From positions 1-52,057 of the forward strand of contig JAMCRR010000020.1 of NCBI GenBank assembly GCA_023381565.1: a stretch of 52,057 nucleotides of DNA, read 5' to 3'. The position numbers and the translations under genes were made by a program. Shown in pieces: positions 1 to 6,925 of this stretch (positions within the stretch are counted from its first letter, which is position 1; the number at the start of each line of letters is the position of its first letter). The notes beneath the pieces were generated by a model. The model had not been told where the DNA came from. It ran no database searches and saw nothing but the letters and a program-made list of their open reading frames with translations. The DNA comes from Chloroflexota bacterium (GTDB lineage Bacteria > Chloroflexota > Anaerolineae > Anaerolineales > Anaerolineaceae).

Positions 1-43
1 GTCTGTTGTTGGCGCCGATGTTAAATTCCTAAAAGGAGAATGA
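1..43 (+). CDS. 3' end of a second ABC substrate-binding protein (partial)
   Basis: This is the last 13 codons and TGA stop of a gene that begins before the window. Its first 26 bases are identical to positions 1157-1182, the 3' end of the next gene, and encode the same residues SVVGADVK in the same frame. The copies then diverge, and this one continues for five codons (FLKGE) to its stop. A paralogous solute-binding protein therefore lies directly upstream, in tandem with the complete copy. The AAAAGGAG inside this tail is the ribosome binding site of the next gene. How far the duplication extends cannot be seen here. Confidence 0.6.
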   Translation, partial: SVVGADVKFLKGE

Positions 44-44
44 G

Positions 45-1184
45 ATGACGAAGAAGAAAACCCTGTTCAGCATTGTAACTTTGATCGTGGCACTATCGCT
101 CTTATTAACCGCCTGTGGAGCACCGGCAACTACTGCTCCGGCGAGCCCTACGAGCGCGAGCGGGTCATCCGCCATGGACGCTCTGATCGCTGCCGCGAAA
201 GCGGAAGGCAATCTGACGACCATTGCCCTGCCTCATGACTGGTGCAATTATGGTGAGGCTATCTCCACTTTTTCTTCGCTGTATGGCATCAAGGTCAATG
301 AACTTAATCCCGACGCCGGCTCTGGTGACGAAGTTCAAGCCATTATCGCCAACAAAGGTAACACGGGACCGCAGGCTCCGGACGTTATCGATGTCGGCTA
401 CGGCTTTGGACCGCAATTGATTTCGGACAAGCTCGTCCAACCCTACAAAGTGTCTACCTGGGATACTATCCCCGATAGTTCGAAGGATCCCAATGGATAC
501 TGGTATGGCGATTATTATGGGGTTCTGGCGATGGAAATCAACAGCGATGTCATCAAGACTGTTCCTCAAGATTGGGCAGATCTACTCAAGCCGGATTACA
601 AGGGTCAGGTTGCTCTGTCCGGCGACCCGCGTGCTTCAGCCCAGGCTCAGATGACTGTTTATGCTGCAGCGATTTACAATGGCGGCTCTCTCGATAATGT
701 TCAACCCGGCCTGGATTACTTCAAGCAGGTCAATGCTGCCGGTAACTTTGTGCCCGTCATTGCCAAACAATCGACTGTGGCAAAAGGCGAGACCCCGATC
801 ATTTTCCGCTGGGACTATAATGCGCTAGCCGATAAAGATTCTCTGGCGGGTAACCCGAACATCGATGTAGTTTATCCCAAGAGCGGCACCATCGCCGGTA
901 TCTACATTCAAGCAATTTCTGCCTATGCGCCTCACCCGAATGCTGCCAAGCTTTGGGAGGAATTCTTGTACAGCGATCAGGGGCAGAATATCTGGCTTAA
1001 GGGCTATTGTCACCCGATCCGCTTTACAGACATGCAGTCTCGTGGCGTGATCCCCAGCGCGATTTCATCCAAGCTACCTTCCTTCAGTGGCCCGGTCGCT
1101 TTCCCCAGCATCGACCAGATCAATGCCGCCGCGAAAACAATCGGCGATAATTGGATGTCTGTTGTTGGCGCCGATGTTAAATAA
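45..1184 (+). CDS. ABC transporter substrate-binding lipoprotein (polyamine/iron/thiamine-type, family 1)
   Basis: 379 aa. It has a lipoprotein signal (positively charged MTKKK start, hydrophobic stretch, lipobox LTAC with Cys24), then a short Thr/Ser/Pro/Ala linker and a periplasmic-binding fold of the PotD/FbpA/ThiB type, so it should be a membrane-anchored extracellular receptor. The ligand cannot be read from the sequence. A good ribosome binding site (AAAAGGAG) lies 8-9 bases before the ATG. It is followed immediately by two permease genes and an ATPase, completing an importer. A molybdenum hydroxylase operon follows on the same strand, so the cargo may be the substrate of that enzyme; this is inference. 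Confidence 0.85.
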   Translation: MTKKKTLFSIVTLIVALSLLLTACGAPATTAPASPTSASGSSAMDALIAAAKAEGNLTTIALPHDWCNYGEAISTFSSLYGIKVNELNPDAGSGDEVQAIIANKGNTGPQAPDVIDVGYGFGPQLISDKLVQPYKVSTWDTIPDSSKDPNGYWYGDYYGVLAMEINSDVIKTVPQDWADLLKPDYKGQVALSGDPRASAQAQMTVYAAAIYNGGSLDNVQPGLDYFKQVNAAGNFVPVIAKQSTVAKGETPIIFRWDYNALADKDSLAGNPNIDVVYPKSGTIAGIYIQAISAYAPHPNAAKLWEEFLYSDQGQNIWLKGYCHPIRFTDMQSRGVIPSAISSKLPSFSGPVAFPSIDQINAAAKTIGDNWMSVVGADVK

Positions 1185-2085
1185 TCAAGTTTCAAAACAA
1201 ACTACGAAACGGGACGCGCGTTCAGCGCGTCCCGTACCTTTCCCCTGGCGCAATTGGATTGGAGTCATTCCGTTTTTTATTTTTGTTTTTCTATTTATCC
1301 TGTTGCCATCAATCACATTATTAACCGGCGCGTTTAGAGATAATGCCGGTAAATTAACCCTGAGTAATTTCGTGGGTCTACTCGACCCTTCGATTATTAA
1401 TGCTTATTGGGTTACGATAAAAATTAGCCTGGCATCAGCCGTAGGCGGTGGTGTATTGGGGTTTCTAATGGCATATGCCGTTACCATCGGTAAATTACCC
1501 ACTTCGGTACGGAATACCTTGATGACTTTTTCGGGGGTGGCTTCGAATTTTGCCGGTGTGCCATTGGCTTTTGCATTTATCGCCACATTAGGCCGCACCG
1601 GTTTGGTCACTGTGCTGCTAAAAAATATCCTGGGACTTAACCTGTACGATCAAGGTTTCAGCCTTTACAGCTTTTGGGGTCTGACCCTGACCTATATGTA
1701 CTTTCAGTTTCCTCTCATGGTCCTGGTTATTACCTCGGCGCTGGATGGGCTTAAAAATGAGTGGAGCGAGGCCGCCGAGAATTTGGGCGCCGGGAAAAGC
1801 CTTTATTGGCGCAAGGTCGCTCTACCCATTTTGATGCCATCCATCCTCGGATCCATGATTTTGTTATTTGGTAATGCGTTTGGCGCGTATGCCACCGCAT
1901 ATTCATTAACCGGGGGCTTTATCAATCTAATTACGATCGTGATTGGTTCGCAAATCAAGGGCGACGTTCTCTATAACCCGGGTTTAGGCTACGCCCTGGC
2001 GGTGGGTATGATTATCGTGATGGCAGCGATGATGGCAATTTATTATTCTCTCCGCCGTAGAAGCGAAAGGTGGTTACGCCTGTGA
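1174..2085 (+). CDS. ABC transporter permease, first subunit
   Basis: About 303 aa from the ATG at 1174 (MLNNQVSKQ), which overlaps the end of the binding-protein gene by 11 bases. An in-frame ATG at 1087 exists but would overlap far more and add a non-conserved stretch. The protein is a typical BPD-type inner-membrane permease with about six membrane segments. The cytoplasmic EAA loop is visible around residues 205-230 (EAAENLGAG then LPILMPSI), which docks onto the ATPase. No strong Shine-Dalgarno precedes the start, which fits translational coupling. Confidence 0.85.
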   Translation: MLNNQVSKQTTKRDARSARPVPFPWRNWIGVIPFFIFVFLFILLPSITLLTGAFRDNAGKLTLSNFVGLLDPSIINAYWVTIKISLASAVGGGVLGFLMAYAVTIGKLPTSVRNTLMTFSGVASNFAGVPLAFAFIATLGRTGLVTVLLKNILGLNLYDQGFSLYSFWGLTLTYMYFQFPLMVLVITSALDGLKNEWSEAAENLGAGKSLYWRKVALPILMPSILGSMILLFGNAFGAYATAYSLTGGFINLITIVIGSQIKGDVLYNPGLGYALAVGMIIVMAAMMAIYYSLRRRSERWLRL

Positions 2086-2879
2086 AACGGCGCTCTTTTT
2101 GGTCGTGGGTGTGGATCGTTTTAGGCAGTCTTTACTTTATATTGCCGCTCTATTCCACTTTTGACTTTTCATTGCGAGAAAAGAAAGGCGTATTATCTTT
2201 CCTTTCTTATAAAAACGTGTTCATCGATCCGAATTTCTGGGATACGATTGGATTCTCGCTCGAGATTGCCATATTCACCATTATCGTAAGCATCTTGCTG
2301 GTTGTGCCAACCGTGTACTGGATCCGGCTGCGCTTACCACAATTGAGGGGTATTTTGGAATTTATCTCCATGCTGCCCTTTGTGATCCCGGCGATTGTGC
2401 TGGTTTTTGGCATGATCCGCGTATTCAGCGGCGCGCCATTCTTCTTAACGGACACCTATTTTGGCACTTACGCGTTACTTGTGGCAGGATATGTCGTTTT
2501 AGCGCTCCCCTATGTATTTCGCGCGGTAGATACAGGTTTAGCTGCAATCGATGTGGTGTCTCTGACGCAAGCAGCCCAGAGTCTCGGAGCAAATTTTGGG
2601 ACGATATTAATCAGGCTCATTTTCCCCAACTTGAAGGTGGCGATCTTAAGTAGCGCCTTCCTGACCCTGGCCACGGTTGTTGGGGAGTACACGATAGCCA
2701 GTTTCCTGGTAGGAATTAAAGCTTTTGGCCCCTACATGTCTCTTATTGGGCAGAACAAGACCTACGAGTCTTCTTCATTAGCGATTATCAGCTTTATGTT
2801 CACCTGGAGCTTTATGGGTTTAATCCAATTACTTTCCCGCGGTAAGGCTGCCAGTACTTCTCTCGCCGGGGCGCGATAA
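2082..2879 (+). CDS. ABC transporter permease, second subunit
   Basis: About 265 aa. I favour the GTG at 2082 because it forms a GTGA overlap with the stop of the preceding permease and sits about 9 bases after AAAGGTGG; an in-frame GTG at 2070 is the alternative. It has six or so membrane helices and an EAA-like loop (QAAQSLGANFG then IFPNLKVAI). It pairs with the first permease as a heterodimeric channel of the PotBC/FbpB/PhnV kind. Translational coupling suggests equal stoichiometry. Confidence 0.85.
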   Translation: MKRRSFWSWVWIVLGSLYFILPLYSTFDFSLREKKGVLSFLSYKNVFIDPNFWDTIGFSLEIAIFTIIVSILLVVPTVYWIRLRLPQLRGILEFISMLPFVIPAIVLVFGMIRVFSGAPFFLTDTYFGTYALLVAGYVVLALPYVFRAVDTGLAAIDVVSLTQAAQSLGANFGTILIRLIFPNLKVAILSSAFLTLATVVGEYTIASFLVGIKAFGPYMSLIGQNKTYESSSLAIISFMFTWSFMGLIQLLSRGKAASTSLAGAR

Positions 2880-2929
2880 ACGCCCGGGTTACCTTCGCGA
2901 ATTTTCACAAAATAACCAAATGGTGAGTC

Positions 2930-3979
2930 ATGGATTTTCTCTCGTTAACTAATCTATCTAAAACCTTTGGCGCCGCAACCGCAGTGGAGGATTTTAATCT
3001 CGATGTGGAGAAAGGCGAATTTGTCTCCCTTCTAGGCCCTTCTGGTTGCGGCAAAACCACCACATTGCGGATGATCGCGGGTTTTGAATTACCAAGCACA
3101 GGCAAGATTACCGTTGATGGCGAAGATATCACCAACCAACCCCCCAATCAACGCAATGTGGGCATGGTTTTTCAATCCTACGCATTGTTTCCAAACCTGA
3201 CGATTGGCCAGAATATTGGCTTCGGATTAGAAGTGCGCAAAATGCCAAAGCCGGATATTCAAAAACGGACCTTAGAAATGCTTGAATTGGTCCATCTGGA
3301 GAAGCACATCAACAAGTATCCTTACCAGCTTTCGGGTGGGCAGCAGCAGCGGATAGCCCTGGCTCGCGCTCTGGCAATCAGCCCGAGAGTGTTGTTACTC
3401 GATGAACCGCTCTCTGCGCTAGATGCAAAAATCCGGGTTGAGTTACGCCTGGAGATCCGGCGGATCCAACAGACGATGGCAATCACTACGATCTATGTGA
3501 CCCACGATCAGGAAGAGGCTTTATCGCTTTCCGATCGGGTCGTTGTCATGAGCCAGGGGCATATTGAGCAGATCGGAGCCCCCACGGATATTTATAACGA
3601 TCCATCGACCGAATTTGTGGCACAATTTGTGGGTCAATTAAATATGATACCGGTCACAGAGGTCGACTTACGCAAGGGCACCTGCATACTGGCAGGGCAG
3701 AGGGTTAAATTCGAACCATCCCCCAACCAGATCATCAGCTCTGAACCCAGGTTAGCTATTCGTCCTGAAGAATTGCACCTCGGTACCGGCGAAGGACGAA
3801 ACGCGCTTCAAGGGCGGGTTGAGTCTGTTCAATTCCTTGGTTCTGTGGTGCGATTACGCGTCCATGTGGATAGCGCGATTTTCAGCGCAGATTTATTTAA
3901 TGAGCGCCGGATCACGCTACCCCGCGCCGGGGATGAGGTTGTCATCAGTTTCCCAGAACAGTCGTGTTGGTTAATTTGA
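2930..3979 (+). CDS. ABC transporter ATP-binding protein (PotA/FbpC-like)
   Basis: 349 aa. Walker A is GPSGCGKTT (residues 36-44), the signature LSGGQQQR is near 134-141, Walker B VLLLDEP is near 155-161, and the switch histidine is in THDQEEAL near 190. The roughly 110-residue C-terminal part is a TOBE-type regulatory domain, usual in polyamine, iron and sugar importers of this class. It lies 50 bases after the second permease and energises this importer. The ATG at 2930 follows GGTGA. Confidence 0.9.
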   Translation: MDFLSLTNLSKTFGAATAVEDFNLDVEKGEFVSLLGPSGCGKTTTLRMIAGFELPSTGKITVDGEDITNQPPNQRNVGMVFQSYALFPNLTIGQNIGFGLEVRKMPKPDIQKRTLEMLELVHLEKHINKYPYQLSGGQQQRIALARALAISPRVLLLDEPLSALDAKIRVELRLEIRRIQQTMAITTIYVTHDQEEALSLSDRVVVMSQGHIEQIGAPTDIYNDPSTEFVAQFVGQLNMIPVTEVDLRKGTCILAGQRVKFEPSPNQIISSEPRLAIRPEELHLGTGEGRNALQGRVESVQFLGSVVRLRVHVDSAIFSADLFNERRITLPRAGDEVVISFPEQSCWLI

Positions 3980-4019
3980 CTATCTGAACGAATGGTATTG
4001 CTATCAGGAGCGGGTAAAT

Positions 4020-4562
4020 TTGATCAAAGAGACTCTTTTGAATGTCAGCACTGAGATTTCAGCGAACGATCGGATCAGAATTCGCATCAACGGTGAATGG
4101 GGCGAGTACGAGGTCGGTCGTGATCTAAAATCCGAGACTACCCTTTCGACATTTCTGCGCGAGCGCCTTGGCTACACCGGACTGAAGATCAGCTGCGACG
4201 AAGGCGCCTGCGGCGCTTGCACCGTGATTATGGACGGAAAGGCCATCCTCTCCTGCATGCTGCTGGCGGTAGAGGCTGATGGCCATGACGTACTGACCAT
4301 CGAGGGGCTGCCGCATGATGATCCCGTGATCGAGGCGTTCGCCGAGCAGAGCGAGCCCGGGCACGGTACTGCGCTCCAATGCGGGTACTGCACCCCAGGT
4401 TTTGTCTTGTCGACGCATGCCTTGCTCAACGAAAACCCCAATCCGACTTTGGATGAAATAAAAGAAGCGCTCTCCGGAAATCTCTGTCGCTGTGGCTGCT
4501 ACTCAGGGATAGTAATGGCGGTGCGGCACGCTTCTGAGAAGATCGCCGCGAAAGGAGGCTGA
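4020..4562 (+). CDS. Molybdenum hydroxylase small subunit with two [2Fe-2S] clusters (CoxS/XdhC type)
   Basis: 180 aa with a TTG start, supported by CAGGAG nine bases upstream. The N-terminal plant-ferredoxin-like domain carries CDEGACGACT and a further Cys in LSCML. The C-terminal helical domain carries QCGYCTPG and NLCRCGCY. Together these are the eight ligands of the two [2Fe-2S] clusters in xanthine dehydrogenase family enzymes. A roughly 20-residue N-terminal extension is unusual for the family. It is the first gene of a three-gene enzyme set, 40 bases after the importer ATPase and two bases before the large subunit. Confidence 0.93.
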   Translation: MIKETLLNVSTEISANDRIRIRINGEWGEYEVGRDLKSETTLSTFLRERLGYTGLKISCDEGACGACTVIMDGKAILSCMLLAVEADGHDVLTIEGLPHDDPVIEAFAEQSEPGHGTALQCGYCTPGFVLSTHALLNENPNPTLDEIKEALSGNLCRCGCYSGIVMAVRHASEKIAAKGG

Positions 4563-4564
4563 AG

Positions 4565-6916
4565 ATGAGCGCCTCGTATAAGCCTCGCGTCCAGCGTCAA
4601 TTCATCGGCGGTTATCGGCCGCGTATCGACGCCATCCAAAAGGCGCAAGGACGCGCGCCTTATGCCGATGATATCATCTCGGACCGCGCCTATCCCGGTC
4701 TGCTCCACGCCCGCGTGCTGCGCAGCCCCTATCCGCGAGCCAGGATTGTGCATCTCGACGCCAGTAAAGCGGCGGCGCTCCCGGGCGTCAAAGCCGTCTT
4801 GACCTACCAGGATCCTGAGGTGGCGCGCCTGAAGCCTACCAACGCGGGTTGGACAGACGCAGTAGACACCGTCAGCTACGAGGGGATGATGTGGCGAAAA
4901 TTCCGCGATCGCCGCGTGCTGGGCGATTACGCCGCCTGGGCCGGCGACGAGCTGGGGGTCGCCATCGCCGCGGAGAGCGAGCAGATCGCCGAGCAAGCCC
5001 TCAAACTGGTGGAGGTAGAGTGGGAGCAGTTGCCCTTCGTAATGGATCCTTTGAGCGCCATGCAACCCGAAGCGCCGGTGATCCACCCACAGATTGCCGA
5101 GCACAATGTGTTGCCCCCTGACCCGATCGGCGGCCCGGATATTTTCCTGAACAAAGGGGATGTGGAGCAAGGCTTCGCCAGTGCGGATGTCGTCCTCGAG
5201 ATGGACACCAGCCACCACAACCCGACGCAAGGGGCATTGGATCCCTGGTGCTGCGTGGCACAGTGGCAAGACGACCGCCTGACCATCGTGTCGAACTCAT
5301 ACGCCGCGGATCAAACCCGGATGCACGTCAGCCAGATGTTGGATCTGCCCATCCACAAGGTGCGGGTGATCAGCAAATACGTCGGCGGGCAGTTTGGCCG
5401 CGGCGACACCGGCGACCAGCCTTTCTTCCTGTTTACCGCCCTGCTGGCAAAGCAAGCCGGCCGCCCGGTTAAATTCAAGCACACGCGGCACGACAGCTTC
5501 CACGACACCCGCCAGCCGGCGCTTTACCACTGCAAGGTGGGCGCCAGGACCGACGGCACGATCACCGCGCTTCATTTCAAATCCATCGGCGATATTGGCG
5601 CCCACGCCGACCACTCAGTCTTTGCGCTGAAATTTGCGCCGGCTGAGATTGCCGAAGCGGCGCTGGCTCCGGTTCCGAACATCAAGATGGAATCCTACGC
5701 CGTCTACACCAATCACATCCCCGGCTGTATGATGCGCGGGGTAGGCAATTCCCAATTCAACTTCATCTTTGGGCGAATGATCGACGGCCTGGCCGAACGG
5801 CTCGACATGGACCCCATCGCCCTGTCCAGCAAGAACTTCGGGCACGCCTGGGGGTCTACCCCCGATCAAAGCCTCATGGCGGTGTTGGAAGCGGGGGCGC
5901 AGCGCATCGGCTGGCAAGAGAAGCGGCACAAACCCGGCGCCGGGCTCCTGGTTGATGGCACCCGCAGGCGCGGGGTCGGTTTCTCGCTGCATCCCGGCTG
6001 GCATACCGAGTGGCAGGAAGAGCGCCGCGGCCAGGTGCAGGCCAAGATCACCCTCTATCCAGACGGCACCGTTACATTGGATGCGCCTACGGTGGAGACC
6101 GGCACCGGCTCCAACACCTGCAACGTGCTGGGCTGCGCAGAGGCGCTGGGTTTCCTGGGGGTCCGTCCCGAGGATATCACCTGGGTGGCGACCGTGGATA
6201 CCGATGCCGGCATGCGGGATTGCGTGCAGACCGATAGCGCGGTTTCTTTCCTGCAGTCCGAAGTGCTGGCTGTGGCCGCTCAGGAGCTGAAGCAGAAGCT
6301 CCTGGCGCTGGCGGCGCCCGTGCTGGGGGCGGACGTAGATCAATTGACGATTACCCAAGGACAGATCCATGCGCCGGGGCGCAGTATCGGCGTCAAAGAG
6401 CTGCTGTTCCAGGGCGACCTGGTACCGCTCTCGGTGATGGTCAGCCGAAAACCCGCCACCCAACGCACCGGCGTGCCGTATATCGCCAGCTTCGCGGAAG
6501 TCGAGGTCGATACCGCCACCGGTCGGACGCAGGTACTCAAGCTGGTGATCGTCAACGACTGCGGCACGGTCATGTATGCCTCCGGCGCAGAAGCGCAGCA
6601 GATCGGCGGCCAGGTCATGGCCATCGGCGAGGCGCTGACTGAGGAGATCGTTTACGACCCAGTGCATGGCGTGCCGCTAAATTTCAACCTGATCGACTAT
6701 AAAATGCCAACTATCGCCGACATGCCGGAGATCGAACCGGTGCTTCTGGAGGTGTGGCGGGGTGCAGGGGAGTATGGCGCCTGCGGCATCGGCGAAGGGA
6801 CGCTGACTTGCACGCCACGAGCCATCGCCAACGCGGTATACAATGCCATCGGCGCCCGGGTCGATGATATTCCGATCACCCCGGAGAAAGTATTGCAGGC
6901 CTTAGGCCGCATTTAG
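4565..6916 (+). CDS. Molybdenum hydroxylase large subunit (molybdopterin-binding, xanthine dehydrogenase family)
   Basis: 783 aa, full length for the family, with AAAGGAGG before its ATG. It should bind the molybdenum cofactor and the substrate. Visible family motifs are the cofactor loop VGGQFGRG (about residue 275), the RGVGNSQ segment (about 390), and the terminal GIGEGTLTCTP (about 740), where the Glu is the expected catalytic base. The substrate cannot be assigned: xanthine, nicotinate, CO, aldehyde and hydroxybenzoyl-CoA enzymes share this fold. The [4Fe-4S]-type loop in the partner FAD subunit leans towards a reductive, 4-hydroxybenzoyl-CoA reductase-like branch; this is inference. Confidence 0.92.
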   Translation: MSASYKPRVQRQFIGGYRPRIDAIQKAQGRAPYADDIISDRAYPGLLHARVLRSPYPRARIVHLDASKAAALPGVKAVLTYQDPEVARLKPTNAGWTDAVDTVSYEGMMWRKFRDRRVLGDYAAWAGDELGVAIAAESEQIAEQALKLVEVEWEQLPFVMDPLSAMQPEAPVIHPQIAEHNVLPPDPIGGPDIFLNKGDVEQGFASADVVLEMDTSHHNPTQGALDPWCCVAQWQDDRLTIVSNSYAADQTRMHVSQMLDLPIHKVRVISKYVGGQFGRGDTGDQPFFLFTALLAKQAGRPVKFKHTRHDSFHDTRQPALYHCKVGARTDGTITALHFKSIGDIGAHADHSVFALKFAPAEIAEAALAPVPNIKMESYAVYTNHIPGCMMRGVGNSQFNFIFGRMIDGLAERLDMDPIALSSKNFGHAWGSTPDQSLMAVLEAGAQRIGWQEKRHKPGAGLLVDGTRRRGVGFSLHPGWHTEWQEERRGQVQAKITLYPDGTVTLDAPTVETGTGSNTCNVLGCAEALGFLGVRPEDITWVATVDTDAGMRDCVQTDSAVSFLQSEVLAVAAQELKQKLLALAAPVLGADVDQLTITQGQIHAPGRSIGVKELLFQGDLVPLSVMVSRKPATQRTGVPYIASFAEVEVDTATGRTQVLKLVIVNDCGTVMYASGAEAQQIGGQVMAIGEALTEEIVYDPVHGVPLNFNLIDYKMPTIADMPEIEPVLLEVWRGAGEYGACGIGEGTLTCTPRAIANAVYNAIGARVDDIPITPEKVLQALGRI

Positions 6917-6925
6917 GAACAGGCC

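Noticed and set aside
5615..6667. Long open frame on the - strand (350 codons) under the Mo large subunit
   Set aside because: Same reasoning: antisense of a conserved gene with no domain signal.
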